The notes below the pieces were generated by a model. The model saw only the letters and a list, made by a program, of their open reading frames with translations. It was not told the origin of the DNA and searched no databases. A DNA stretch of 64,000 nt, taken from assembly GCF_030816615.1 (NCBI RefSeq), contig NZ_JAUSYD010000001.1, forward strand, positions 2,232,001 to 2,296,000, in the 5' to 3' direction. The position numbers and the translations under genes are program-made. Shown piece by piece: positions 1 to 9,626 of the stretch; position 1 is the stretch's first letter, and the number at the start of each line of letters is the position of its first letter. The stretch comes from Streptomyces sp. B1I3 (lineage in GTDB: Bacteria > Actinomycetota > Actinomycetes > Streptomycetales > Streptomycetaceae).

Positions 1-1469
1 TGAACGGCTAGAGCCGCAATCTTTCCGGCCGTAACGGCATTGGCCGCTAGATGAGTAGTGCCAATCTCGCCAGCAAGAATCTTGCCAGCCGTAACCGAGT
101 TAGCCGCTAGTTCATTGGCAGTGACTACGCCGGTACGCAATACCTCAACCGTCACGCTGTCTACCTGCATGACAGAGGTGACATCAGTATTGGAGTAGTT
201 AAGCCACACCATCGGAACGATGTAGCGGACATTGTCATGCATGGTGGTTGGGCTCTGCATATCCAAAGCCTGAGCACCAGTAGGAGAAGCAGAGCGACCC
301 TTTACATAACCGGTTACGGTAATCCAGCCGTCAGAAGCTGGAAGAGACCTATTGCTTGCTGCTGGGAAATACTGGCTTGTGATGACGTTCGCACCAAAGC
401 GGTTGACCATGGTTGTCTTGTCAGCCGTATAACCCATAAGACCCGCGTAGAAGCTACTCACACCAGAAGCGGCCTGAGTGCTACAACGAACCCTCACGCT
501 TAGGCGGTAAAGGGATGAAGGGTCATACAGGATTGGCGCTGTTCCCTTAAGGGCTACTCGACCCGCTACCTGAGCCACCGTGCCACCAGAAGGGGCCGTA
601 GGCTCGCTCACAAGGGACCAGGAGGCTCCTGCAAGGGTGTCGATAGCCTGCCAGGCAAGAGGGTCCTCAAAGCCATCTGTGAACCTCTGCATGACTGTGT
701 CATTGAGAGATGGCGTAAGAGCGATAGGACCGACTGCACCATTGCCAAGCTCAGAAGCCCTAACGGCACCAGATGCAATCTTTCCAGCAGTGACAGCGCT
801 AGCGCCAAGAGAAGCGTTAGTAACTGCACCAGCAGCAATAGCCGCATTGGTGACTGCATTGGCCGCAATAGCCGCAGCATCAACAGCACCGGCAATTAGC
901 TCATTGGAGCCGATAGCCCCGGTAGCAATCTTTGCCTGAGTGACAGCGTCATTGGCTAGTTTGACCTCAGTGATAATGCCATCAATGACATCGTCGGCAA
1001 CGACGTTCTCTAGGTACTGACCATCAATGACAGGCTCAAGGCCATAGACGTTCTTGAGAATCCATGTGTTGCCCTCAAGCTCTACGGTTACGGACTCTCG
1101 GTTGAAGTCCTCCCTCATGCCCTCTGCAAGCCTGTCATGAAGAGCGTGAGGAATGACTACCGTCAGAGACTCATCAAAGTCATCAAGAACAACTACAGCC
1201 TGCTTCTCATAGGTAAGCGGGGAGATGCTTAGCGGTTCACCATTCTCATGGTCACCGACTAGGGGTGCGACAAGCGCCAATGTGTCTGTCTCAAGGTCTG
1301 CACTCGCATAGTCGAGTGTCACACCGTCCAAAATAAAAGAGCCGCCATCTTCATTGAAGTCAGCGGCATCCATAATCTTTAGAATTGTACTGCCCGTTAG
1401 ATGGTCACCATCTAGGTAAGAACCTAGGGTGAGTAGTCTTACGTCATGTACGTATCCTTCCTCAATCAC
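1..1469 (-). CDS. Minor tail / tail fibre-like protein, 3' part off the left edge
   Basis: This frame is open from a GTG at 1469 to the window edge. An AGGAG motif lies just upstream of the GTG, so I take that as the start. The first ~170 residues look globular. The frame then carries degenerate repeats of the type AxAVTxxxIAAGAV (for example AVTAGKIAAGEI-like units), first around residues 175-240 and again near the window edge, with a non-repetitive segment between them. Such alanine/valine repeats are common in receptor-binding or fibre proteins of actinophages, but the exact role is inference. It follows the 395-aa minor tail gene by about 20 bp in the same late operon. The C-terminal receptor-binding end, if there is one, is outside the window. 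Confidence 0.72.
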   Translation of the reverse strand, partial: MIEEGYVHDVRLLTLGSYLDGDHLTGSTILKIMDAADFNEDGGSFILDGVTLDYASADLETDTLALVAPLVGDHENGEPLSISPLTYEKQAVVVLDDFDESLTVVIPHALHDRLAEGMREDFNRESVTVELEGNTWILKNVYGLEPVIDGQYLENVVADDVIDGIITEVKLANDAVTQAKIATGAIGSNELIAGAVDAAAIAANAVTNAAIAAGAVTNASLGASAVTAGKIASGAVRASELGNGAVGPIALTPSLNDTVMQRFTDGFEDPLAWQAIDTLAGASWSLVSEPTAPSGGTVAQVAGRVALKGTAPILYDPSSLYRLSVRVRCSTQAASGVSSFYAGLMGYTADKTTMVNRFGANVITSQYFPAASNRSLPASDGWITVTGYVKGRSASPTGAQALDMQSPTTMHDNVRYIVPMVWLNYSNTDVTSVMQVDSVTVEVLRTGVVTANELAANSVTAGKILAGEIGTTHLAANAVTAGKIAALAV

Positions 1470-1490
1470 TTTTGCTCCTAATTGTTATTG

Positions 1491-2678
1491 TCATCGTGAC
1501 ATGATTCTCTTCGTTCGCATTGCCGCCATAGTCCTAGCCGACAGCTTCCTAACCTGCATTCGCTTTACATAGCCAACGCTCATCTGCTCTCCAGCCACTA
1601 GCGGGATGCTGTACTCACTAAGTCGGAATGTGGTTGCGTACTCCTCGGTCTGGAGTCGGCAAAGGTCACCAGGCTCAAGGTAAGGAATGGGCATAGCGTC
1701 AAAGGACACTTCAACCTCCTGTAGCAAACGGTCATTCAAAGTGGTTGCAGCCTTAGCCGTAGCCTCAGCCTTAGAGCGAATAGCGTCGTCCTCAATGACC
1801 TCCAGGAGGTAGCGAGAGACGCCGTTACGGCCTAGCTTCTGCGGACTCAGTGGATGAGTGGCAGGAGCCGACACAGAGACTTCTACGCCCTTCTTGGCAC
1901 CGGCAGGAATGCCACCCTTAACAAGGATGATGTTCTTAACCTCTGTGCTGTCATAGTCAATCTGTGGAGTCGTGAGAACCGTTCCGCCATCTCCACTCTT
2001 GAAGGTGAAGACTGGTGTTCCTGGCAAAGAACGCATACGGCAATAGCCTCTTCCGTCATAGAACAACTGACGAGATAGACCACTGGCAAGCTTCTTAGCC
2101 GCGACCCAAGGAACGCTCTCCCTACCTAGCGAGTAATCCGCCGGTAGCTTGCTGCTGAGTTCCACAAAGTCAAACTGACGCTCTCCAGAGAGTTCCCTGA
2201 GGATGTCTGCAATGACGTTGACCTTGTTGGAGTTCTTCTTACGCGTAAAGGTTCTCCAAGAGGCACCCATAGACAGGGTCTCCTTACCCTGGCATTCCAG
2301 GTTGATTAGGTTGTCATCCCTACTCATTGAGATAACCGGCCCGCAGAACACAGGAATACTCACCCATGAATTCATCTGAGGGACCTTTACGGCATAGATG
2401 ACCTTAATCATCTTGTCCATGTAGATAGCCCCTTCATCGGCTGAGTCTGTCTCAAAGGACAGCGTCCTATCCGGGTCAAAGAGCTGCATTGTGCAGTTAC
2501 GCGTAACGTCTGCTGTGTAATCAACGTTCACCTGTCCGCCAATAAGGCGATTGGACAAGTCACCAACCCTGGCTCCTCCAAGAGTTAGCAATTGAACGGT
2601 GATGTTAATTGAATGGGAACCGGCAAGGGTGGCGTTTAGCCACCCCTGCTCAGTTGCCGAAAGACCGAGCGAAATCAA
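1491..2678 (-). CDS. Minor tail protein (baseplate/hub-like)
   Basis: A 395-aa protein encoded directly after the 613-aa minor tail gene, which it overlaps by 4 bp (ATGA). Its place after the tape measure and the first minor tail protein is where actinophage siphoviruses put the distal tail and hub proteins. The middle of the protein (roughly residues 110-330) reads like the hub fold of gp27-type proteins. No catalytic motif is visible. The tail role rests mainly on synteny; the sub-role (hub, distal tail or tail-tip) cannot be settled by eye. Confidence 0.7.
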   Translation of the reverse strand: MISLGLSATEQGWLNATLAGSHSINITVQLLTLGGARVGDLSNRLIGGQVNVDYTADVTRNCTMQLFDPDRTLSFETDSADEGAIYMDKMIKVIYAVKVPQMNSWVSIPVFCGPVISMSRDDNLINLECQGKETLSMGASWRTFTRKKNSNKVNVIADILRELSGERQFDFVELSSKLPADYSLGRESVPWVAAKKLASGLSRQLFYDGRGYCRMRSLPGTPVFTFKSGDGGTVLTTPQIDYDSTEVKNIILVKGGIPAGAKKGVEVSVSAPATHPLSPQKLGRNGVSRYLLEVIEDDAIRSKAEATAKAATTLNDRLLQEVEVSFDAMPIPYLEPGDLCRLQTEEYATTFRLSEYSIPLVAGEQMSVGYVKRMQVRKLSARTMAAMRTKRIMSR

Positions 2679-4516
2679 AGCACGGCCTTAAAGGGGACCT
2701 TCTGTGACCAGAAGTCAAAAGAGACCTTCTTCATGGTCTCGCGCTGAGGTAGAGGAGCCACCACAACGTTTCCAATTACTACTGGGAATGACATGTCTGA
2801 CAAAGCCAGGGTGTATGTCTTACCAGGACGAGACTTCAACTTGTACACATCTTCCTCCTGCTGTGTGATTGTCTTTGCACTCAATGGCGTCTCCATAAGG
2901 AGTCCAGTAAGCGAACCTTCATGACCTCTTAGAGCCTGTGTCACACGGACACTCTTAGTGCCTCCAAGAGGGGAATACATACCGGCATCCTCACCCATAG
3001 CCCAAGTGCCTTCATCGGCGTCCATTAGCTGTACGTAGACGTTTTCGGCAGGGTCCATTAGCCAGATACCTACTGACTCAGGCTTGATGGTGACCGTTGG
3101 GTTAGAGGCTGATGTCTTGCCATTGACTACTGACTGCACTGTGTAGACATGAGACCTTCTCGGAGACGCCTCATAGTCCAAGAACTGATAAGACGTGCCG
3201 GACACCAAAGCCTGAACGGGCTCAAGCAAAGCCTTGATGACTTCACCATTGCGCCTGACCACAAAGGAGTCTGGTGCAGTAGCCCTATTCCAAGTCAGCT
3301 TGACTACCGGAGTAGGTAGCTGAGTAGTGGCAACAAGGCTAGTGACAGGGTCTGTAGTGGCGTCATAGTCATAGACAACGCTTCTGGTGACCGACATGTA
3401 AGCAGGGTCACCAGGAGTGCTCTCACGGCTGTATGTGTCCCAGACTCTTACCGTGATGTCGTATGTAGCGTCATCCCTGGTAATGACACCCGCCGGAATT
3501 GTGTAATCAACATCCGTGCTTGTGTACTTACCCGACATGTAAAGCCAGTCGCCTTCTGCATCGCTAACGATGACCTGATAGGCAGTCTGAGTACCACCTG
3601 TCAGAGACCAAATGACAGGAGGTGTTGGCTCATCAATGGTGTTAGCCGGTGGGTTAAGCATCGTCAGAGTTGGCTTAATGCGCCTAGTGAATGACGTTGC
3701 ATCAGACCAGGAAGACCAAAGCCCTGAACTGTCCTGAACTCTGACCCTCCAATAGACCGTTGCTGCATCAGCTAGACCCGCATAAGCAGTGTCATTCAGG
3801 TCTAGCTGAGGGACAGAAGCAAGGTATGTGCCTGTATCAAAAGCGGGGGCGGTGAAGGCATTCGTAGGGTTCATCTGAACCTGTAGAGCCTGCATCGTCG
3901 TGCTTCCCTGAGCGTCCGTAAAGTCGAACCTGAGAATAGGCTTAGCCAATGAAGTTGCCCGTCCCCCAGAAGGAGACATAAACGTTGGCTTGCTTGGCTT
4001 CTCAATGTAGGTCAACTCAAGAGTTGGCTTAACGGAGCGACCAGAGACAGACGCATTGGCTGAATAGAACTGCCTGTAATAGGTGGTGTTACTGGTCTCG
4101 AATCGCCACCCGTACCATGCAGCTCCATCAGCAACAGCCTGCATATGAGACGTAACATCAAACTCCCAGACTGTGTACTGAGGAGAGGTTCCCTTAGTAA
4201 CCGACTTAGAGTCTGTGGTAGTCACAGCAGGCTTGTTGTTCCAGGTCATCTTGGTAGACGTCCAAGCCTGTGTGACCTTCTTGAGAGTGACCGTTGTAGT
4301 GCCAACCTCGTCATAACGTGACGTCATTCGGAGCTTGGCACTAAGGATGGTCACTCCCTTTGGGAACGGACGGGCAAAGCTGAGATAGGCAAAGCGCTGC
4401 TTGCCAGAGATGTTGGTGAATTCCAGCATGTCTGAACTAGCGTGCTTATCGCTTGGCCTATTCTGCTTTACGTATGTGTCCGTTCCATTCGATACCTTGA
4501 TAGGCGTAGAACTCAT
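2675..4516 (-). CDS. Minor tail protein with DNRLRE-like N-terminus and Fn3-like repeats
   Basis: A 613-aa protein. The first ~170 residues resemble a DNRLRE/carbohydrate-binding type beta-sandwich (conserved AKLRM, WNNKP and WEFDVT-type strands). They are followed by two or three fibronectin-III-like beta domains (PTFMSPSGG, PTLTMLNPP and a third starting near PVTSLVATT). A C-terminal domain of about 130 residues may dock it to the tail. Modular beta-domain proteins of this kind usually sit at the tail tip and touch the cell surface. It overlaps the end of the tape measure gene by 4 bp, which indicates coupled translation. Host-surface binding is inference. Confidence 0.68.
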   Translation of the reverse strand: MSSTPIKVSNGTDTYVKQNRPSDKHASSDMLEFTNISGKQRFAYLSFARPFPKGVTILSAKLRMTSRYDEVGTTTVTLKKVTQAWTSTKMTWNNKPAVTTTDSKSVTKGTSPQYTVWEFDVTSHMQAVADGAAWYGWRFETSNTTYYRQFYSANASVSGRSVKPTLELTYIEKPSKPTFMSPSGGRATSLAKPILRFDFTDAQGSTTMQALQVQMNPTNAFTAPAFDTGTYLASVPQLDLNDTAYAGLADAATVYWRVRVQDSSGLWSSWSDATSFTRRIKPTLTMLNPPANTIDEPTPPVIWSLTGGTQTAYQVIVSDAEGDWLYMSGKYTSTDVDYTIPAGVITRDDATYDITVRVWDTYSRESTPGDPAYMSVTRSVVYDYDATTDPVTSLVATTQLPTPVVKLTWNRATAPDSFVVRRNGEVIKALLEPVQALVSGTSYQFLDYEASPRRSHVYTVQSVVNGKTSASNPTVTIKPESVGIWLMDPAENVYVQLMDADEGTWAMGEDAGMYSPLGGTKSVRVTQALRGHEGSLTGLLMETPLSAKTITQQEEDVYKLKSRPGKTYTLALSDMSFPVVIGNVVVAPLPQRETMKKVSFDFWSQKVPFKAVL

Positions 4517-7500
4517 CGTCTACCCATCCTTCCTGTAGTTGAATTGAATGAATCGTTAGCTGAGACTTCATCTCTAGCCACCGCCCGGATATAACCGGTT
4601 CCCTTGTCCCAGTTAGTAATCTGCATCTCGTACGAGGAAGGGGCGTTAGTGGTGTTAGCACTACCCGCGCTCTCTGCAAATGACTTGAACTGCCTGTGGT
4701 TGAAGACAGCCTCTGGACGGCTGGAAGCGTTGTAAGCCAACATGCCTGGCTCTAGAACTCCACCCGTATCAAAGATGCTTGGAATGGGATTGTCAGGAAG
4801 CAGGAAGTTAGGAATCTTGTCGTTGATGTACTGCACAGCATCGTTACCGATGTTCTTAGCAGCATCAGCGGCCATTCCGCCCCATGCTCCAAACTTGTCC
4901 ATACCACCATTCACAAAGCCCTTAATGCTTGTGATGATGCCCTTTACCTTGCCGATAAGGCTTAGCCAAGAGCTGTTATCTCCTGAGCTACCGCCATAAA
5001 CAGACAGGTTGCCGAACGCTCCTAGCTTGTCTAGAAGGCCCGGTAGAAGGCTTGGGTTAGGACCGTAGTCCTTACCGCCTAGACCATCTCCACCATGCGC
5101 AAACTGGCTTAGCTGTCCCTGTCCACGTGCACCAGGGTCAAGCCTTGATACAGAGTGAACGTGTGCGCCTGAACCTGCTGTGTGGGCTCCTGGGAAGTTA
5201 CGTCCCCAAGCAGCAAAGCCAACACGCCTTAGCCAATACTGCTGACTAAAGTTTCCAGGGGCTGTATCAACAACACCAGGACCGGCGTGAGAGGTACCTG
5301 AATAGCTAGTACGTGGCTGCCAAGAACCTTGCATAACCCGGATACGGCTATTTGAAAGGTCCTGAGCTAGCGCTAGCTGAGCCGCAGAGATACGAGAGAC
5401 AGGCTCTCCATCCCAATAGACGCGCTCATCAGGGTTCTGAACGGCTCCACCCTTTGCATAGTGCTGAGTCTCGCCTAGAGAGAGTCGCCCATTACGAACT
5501 GACTCACGTAGCTGGTACATAGCACCCTGACCACCAAGAGCATTTACTTCCTTGGTTGTCCATACGTGCTCACCAGGCATCAGCATTGCATTGACTGAGT
5601 CCTTGCCCTTGATGCCACCATTAACAGCGCCACCACGAGCGAACTTGATTGGGCTTGCTTCCTTAAGGTCCTTCACTCCTGGGATGAGGTTAATCATCTT
5701 GCGGATTCCCTTGTTGTAAACCCACTCAATCAAGAAGTTGATAGGCTTTGCAGCCATCTTCTTAAGGCTATTCCAGATGGTGCCGATAGCGTCGATGCCC
5801 TTTTTGAATCCAGGCTGCACCTTGTCAGTGATGAAGTTCTTTAGCGCGGTGAAGATGGGCTTGATGCCGTTGTTCCACACGTTGCTAATCGTTGTCTTCA
5901 TGCCGTTAAAGACAGGGCTAATGACCTTGTTCCATAGCCACCTGAATACAGGCGCAAGAACGTTGTTGATAACCCACTTGATGCTATTGAAGATGCCCTT
6001 GATGATGACCCAAGCACCCTGAATGGCTAGCCAAATTCCCTTGAAGACAGTGCTCACGACAGTCCAAAGACCCTTGATTACTGGCCACAGAACATCAGTG
6101 ATGATGAACTTCCAAGCATTGAAATAGCCCTTGATTAGGGTCCAGATAACGCCAATGTAAGTACCGATGGCACTAAAGACAGGCTGAATCACGCTAGACC
6201 AAAGCTGCTGAATGACTGGCCATAGGGTGTTCTTGATGAATCCCCAGAAGCCGACCAATGCGGGCTTGATGTAGTTGTTCCACGTATCAACAATGGCCAT
6301 CTTGATAGCCGCCCATACGGTGTTTACGAGGTTCCTGAACGTCTCGTTCTTCTTGTAGAGAATGGTGAAGATGGCTCCAAGAGCCAGCAGCGCCGTAATG
6401 ACGAGACCAATAGGGTTCATCCTCATAGCCGCATTCAAGAGCCTCTGAGCTACCGCCCAAGCCTTTGTAGCCGCTGTCATAATCTTCTGACGGGCCGCAG
6501 CAAGGTTGATGTTGGCAATCCACTTGACCAAAGCCATAGCGTCCTGAGCAACCTTGATTGCCCACATAGCCGCGCGGAATGCATAAGCAGCCGCAACAGC
6601 CGTTAGGACAGCCGCACCAAGAACCTTAAAGGTCGTTGCGTGAGCCTTGATGAAGCCACCAAGCTTGACCAGCATTGGCACAACGGTATTGCCGATGTAC
6701 TCAACGAAGTTCTGCTTGAGCGTCCTATAGAAGGTGGTGAAGTTACCCGTAGCGTTGCCGTAGGCGGTCTTACCAGCCTTATCAACAGTTCCCGCTAGGT
6801 TGCCTACCTGCTTAGCCGCACCGCTCAAGTCAGTGCTCATGATGGCTTTGCTGTTGTCCTCCCACATGGAGCCGAACAGAGCAATACCAGTCTGCTCACG
6901 CGCAAGGGGGTCCTTCATCTTCTTGAGACCATCAATGACCTTGCCAGTCATTGCAGCCGCAGCAGGACCACCCTTAGAGATAGCCGCAGCAGCCTTATCA
7001 GCATCGAGACCAAGAGCCTTGAAACCACCCTTAGTGCTGTCAGAGCCATCAATAGCCAAGATGGAGAACTCCTTTAGGGAGTCTCCCAATACGTCAATGT
7101 CCTTTGCTCCACCCTTGAGACCCTGGCTCAGGAAGCCAAGAGCCTGCTTGCCGTTAAGGCCAAGCTCAGCAAAGTAAGGAGAGTATTCCTTGAAGGTGTC
7201 TAGCATGTCCTGGTTAGCGTTCAGGCCAAGCTGATTACCCTTCATAATCATGTCTGTTGCTTCCTGGTGGTTCTTAGCCAGACCAGAAGTTACTAGCTGC
7301 TTTGCAGCGTTGACTACTGATTCAGCATCCTCACCAGTTAGGTCAGAGATAGTAGCGATGTCCTTAGCAATGCCTGAGACAGTCTTCTTGGACGCATTAC
7401 GCATCTCAGGGAGACCCTGCAAGACAGCCTGAACGGTTAGCTGACTGTCGCCTACTGACTCACCAAAGCCCTGCTTATAAAGGGTTCCTGCAATACCGCC

Positions 7501-8043
7501 GTACTTCTTCTGCTCTTTGGTGTTCAGACCAAGAGCCGCCGCCATCTTGTCGCTAGAGGCTTCCTGAGAAGCACCCTCCAAGAGAGCCGCACCAACCGCA
7601 GCACCAGCAGCCAGTCCGGCCGCAGTGATGCCGGTCTTCATGGAGTCTCCGAGCCCCTGCATGTGGCTCTGGAAACCCTCTGAGAAGCGCTGTCCGGCGT
7701 CGCTACCGGCGCTACCAGCATCAGCCACAGAGCCGTTAAAGAGGCTCTTAAAACGCTGTCCAATGCCCTTGATGCCACCCTCAAACTGACGGGAGAAGTC
7801 GTTACCGGCTCCTCGTCCCTCAGTCTTAGCTACATCAGAACCCTCAGATAGCTGAGCCTTAATCTCCTGAGCTACGTCCTGTAGGCCGGAGTTGATACCG
7901 CTAGCTAGGTTGTCACCCATGCGGTTTCCAGACGTCCTAGCGTCTGTTTCGGCTCCTCGTAGAGCCCTTGTAATACCTGCTGCTAGCTGATTAGTGCTTG
8001 GGAGAACCGAGATATACGCGGTACCAAGCTCAATGTTAGCCAT
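4513..8043 (-). CDS. Tape measure protein with embedded peptidase-like segment
   Basis: At 1176 aa this is the longest prophage gene, and it lies where siphoviruses encode the tape measure protein, after the tail chaperones and before the minor tail genes. The N-terminal third is polar and alanine/glycine-rich. The middle (about residues 470-790) has hydrophobic segments and repeated W-x3-I-K/W-x2-I-K-type units that could cross the host membrane during DNA injection. Around residues 870-970 there is SHAGPGVVD followed ~40 residues later by HVHSV. This spacing recalls the SxHxxxxxxD...HxH zinc ligands of M15-type peptidases, so the segment may be a wall-cutting domain. The start is the ATG at 8043, where many tape measure proteins begin with a MANIELGTAYI-like motif. 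Confidence 0.87.
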   Translation of the reverse strand: MANIELGTAYISVLPSTNQLAAGITRALRGAETDARTSGNRMGDNLASGINSGLQDVAQEIKAQLSEGSDVAKTEGRGAGNDFSRQFEGGIKGIGQRFKSLFNGSVADAGSAGSDAGQRFSEGFQSHMQGLGDSMKTGITAAGLAAGAAVGAALLEGASQEASSDKMAAALGLNTKEQKKYGGIAGTLYKQGFGESVGDSQLTVQAVLQGLPEMRNASKKTVSGIAKDIATISDLTGEDAESVVNAAKQLVTSGLAKNHQEATDMIMKGNQLGLNANQDMLDTFKEYSPYFAELGLNGKQALGFLSQGLKGGAKDIDVLGDSLKEFSILAIDGSDSTKGGFKALGLDADKAAAAISKGGPAAAAMTGKVIDGLKKMKDPLAREQTGIALFGSMWEDNSKAIMSTDLSGAAKQVGNLAGTVDKAGKTAYGNATGNFTTFYRTLKQNFVEYIGNTVVPMLVKLGGFIKAHATTFKVLGAAVLTAVAAAYAFRAAMWAIKVAQDAMALVKWIANINLAAARQKIMTAATKAWAVAQRLLNAAMRMNPIGLVITALLALGAIFTILYKKNETFRNLVNTVWAAIKMAIVDTWNNYIKPALVGFWGFIKNTLWPVIQQLWSSVIQPVFSAIGTYIGVIWTLIKGYFNAWKFIITDVLWPVIKGLWTVVSTVFKGIWLAIQGAWVIIKGIFNSIKWVINNVLAPVFRWLWNKVISPVFNGMKTTISNVWNNGIKPIFTALKNFITDKVQPGFKKGIDAIGTIWNSLKKMAAKPINFLIEWVYNKGIRKMINLIPGVKDLKEASPIKFARGGAVNGGIKGKDSVNAMLMPGEHVWTTKEVNALGGQGAMYQLRESVRNGRLSLGETQHYAKGGAVQNPDERVYWDGEPVSRISAAQLALAQDLSNSRIRVMQGSWQPRTSYSGTSHAGPGVVDTAPGNFSQQYWLRRVGFAAWGRNFPGAHTAGSGAHVHSVSRLDPGARGQGQLSQFAHGGDGLGGKDYGPNPSLLPGLLDKLGAFGNLSVYGGSSGDNSSWLSLIGKVKGIITSIKGFVNGGMDKFGAWGGMAADAAKNIGNDAVQYINDKIPNFLLPDNPIPSIFDTGGVLEPGMLAYNASSRPEAVFNHRQFKSFAESAGSANTTNAPSSYEMQITNWDKGTGYIRAVARDEVSANDSFNSTTGRMGRR

Positions 8044-8072
8044 AGGCTTTATGCCTCCTTAGTTATTGTTGT

Positions 8073-8648
8073 TCACCACCCAAGCCATGCGGACATGTCC
8101 TCAATGGAGATTGCTCCCTTTCCATACTTCTTCTCTGGTGACTCAACACCAGGACGAGGAATCGGACGTGGGTAATCCTTCTTCTTGCCCTGAGCCCTTT
8201 GCCAATTGCCTACCGCTGTTAGGTCTGCGGTATAAGCAATCAACTGCTCTACTAGTCCCCATTCCGCTTCCTCAGGATGCATAGACCTGAACAACGCAGA
8301 AGAGCGGGGCAACTGCTTGACAATTGTCAGCAAGTCGCCCCACGTAAAGTCATCTGTTCCAACGTTCCTGAGTCGGAGACCTAGAGTGAGGCAGTCATAA
8401 GCCAAAGCATCCTCGTGCTTATCGAGTAGGGAAAGGAGGCCAAGAATGTCTGTATAACTGGCCCCCTTCATCCTCTTGACTTCTTCATCAATCCACTCAA
8501 GAACCCGGCCGAAATCAGCCGACGTCATCTCGTCTAGTTCATCCAGGGAATCGTTAGTGAGAACCCTTTCAACTAGGTCAAACTCATTGGGACGTGAATA
8601 GAGGAAGTCGTTAGTCAGAAGGGAGGCCGCATCGCTTTTTAGCTTCAC
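8073..8648 (-). CDS. Tail assembly chaperone-like protein (second of pair)
   Basis: A 191-aa protein immediately upstream of the tape measure gene, the usual position of the G/T-type tail assembly chaperone pair. The central part (residues ~95-150) has the W-x-D-L and Y-x-L-R-type pattern seen in many actinophage proteins of this slot. It starts at a GTG at 8648, preceded by GGGAGAGAGG. It is in the same frame as the preceding 81-aa gene, from which one TAA codon and four further sense codons separate it. No frameshift is needed to join the two, in contrast to the usual -1 slippage. Function is inferred from position. Confidence 0.65.
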   Translation of the reverse strand: MKLKSDAASLLTNDFLYSRPNEFDLVERVLTNDSLDELDEMTSADFGRVLEWIDEEVKRMKGASYTDILGLLSLLDKHEDALAYDCLTLGLRLRNVGTDDFTWGDLLTIVKQLPRSSALFRSMHPEEAEWGLVEQLIAYTADLTAVGNWQRAQGKKKDYPRPIPRPGVESPEKKYGKGAISIEDMSAWLGW

Positions 8649-8660
8649 AGCCTCTCTCCC

Positions 8661-8906
8661 TTACTTCTCGGCATCCTTAGAGAATTCCTTCATGACCTTC
8701 TTGGAGAAGTCCTCAAATTCCTTCTCGGTCATGGTGTCAACAGCCTCAGCTACGTCCTCTCCACCAATCTCCTCTAGGAGGGTGAAGACCAAGTCCATAC
8801 CGTCACGCCTACGGTTGGCACGTAGCCAACGTGGAGAACGGGCCACAGAAAAGTCCTTCTCGAATTCGTACGTCTCACCGTTGTGCTCAAACTTGAAGTT
8901 GCTCAT
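8661..8906 (-). CDS. Tail assembly chaperone-like protein (first of pair)
   Basis: A short, acidic 81-aa protein ending in a lysine/glutamate-rich helix. It sits between the major tail protein and the second chaperone-like gene. Small acidic proteins in this position bind the tape measure and deliver tail tube subunits in siphoviruses. The ATG at 8906 has a purine-rich AAGAGGAACT-type site upstream. The gene ends with TAA, after which the frame remains open into the next gene. Confidence 0.6.
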   Translation of the reverse strand: MSNFKFEHNGETYEFEKDFSVARSPRWLRANRRRDGMDLVFTLLEEIGGEDVAEAVDTMTEKEFEDFSKKVMKEFSKDAEK

Positions 8907-8955
8907 TTTTATAGTTCCTCTTTCTATTGGTTAAGTTAGTGTCGGCCCATTGATA

Positions 8956-8996
8956 AGCCCCTCTCTACCGGGCCGTTTAGGTAGTAGAGAGGGGCT
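8956..8996 (-). terminator. Hairpin after the major tail gene
   Basis: A 13-bp perfect stem (AGCCCCTCTCTAC with GTAGAGAGGGGCT, 15-nt loop) lies between the major tail protein and the first chaperone gene. There is no clear U-tract on the minus strand, so it may slow or partly stop transcription, or protect the 3' end of the highly expressed tail gene message. Confidence 0.5.
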
Positions 8997-9022
8997 GCCT
9001 TGCTGTATTTCAAACCGCCGGA

Positions 9023-9601
9023 TTAGGCAGTTGGGACACCGTCATCTAGGTACTTGATTGCGTTAGCACCAAGGTCCGAGTCACGGAATGCCTCAACAGT
9101 TACCTCGTAGCCAATTACGTCCTCGTCGGAATAGGTAATCTCGCCTACCTCAGTAATCTGACCATTGGGGACGTAGATGCGAATCTTTGCGTCACCATCC
9201 TTAACCTCAAAGGCGAAAGCCTGACGAGGAAGGGTGTCACTGTTGACCTTTACCGCATGAAGGGTTCCCTTAAGAGCGGTTGCGGCAGTCGTGGTTACGT
9301 TGCCTGCACCATAGACAGCCTTAAGAACCTCAGTGTTCAGGGTCTCAATGAAGGTGAATGAGTAGGTAGTCGCAAAGTCAGTCTGCACAACCTTTACAAC
9401 GTCACCGCCCCAAGCCTTTACCTTGTCAGTAGAACGCTCGTTAGACTCAGTAAGACCATCCTCACCAATGTAGCCAGCCGCCTTGAAGGCAGCGTCAAGA
9501 GCCGTAGTGGCATCAGTTGGAGCCGTAGCACCAAGAGGAGCCATTAGGACTCCACCAGTCGCTAGAGGCTTACCGGTTAGAACATTTGCAGAGTTAGTCA
9601 T
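9023..9601 (-). CDS. Major tail (tube) protein
   Basis: A 192-aa protein placed between the tail terminator-like genes and the chaperones. The N-terminus (KPLATGGVLMAP) and the predicted beta-rich body, with repeated V/T-rich strands, match actinophage major tail subunits that polymerise as hexamer rings. It is flanked by a strong hairpin on its 3' side, which suits a structural protein made in large amounts. The start is ATG at 9601, preceded after a 7-nt gap by GGAGGTCA. The assignment is based on size, position and sequence character. Confidence 0.83.
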   Translation of the reverse strand: MTNSANVLTGKPLATGGVLMAPLGATAPTDATTALDAAFKAAGYIGEDGLTESNERSTDKVKAWGGDVVKVVQTDFATTYSFTFIETLNTEVLKAVYGAGNVTTTAATALKGTLHAVKVNSDTLPRQAFAFEVKDGDAKIRIYVPNGQITEVGEITYSDEDVIGYEVTVEAFRDSDLGANAIKYLDDGVPTA

Positions 9602-9626
9602 TTAAAAATGACCTCCATTTCGTTTG

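Noticed and set aside
8661..8906. Classical -1 frameshift between the tail chaperone genes
   Set aside because: Both genes are in the same frame and no slippery heptamer is visible before the TAA.
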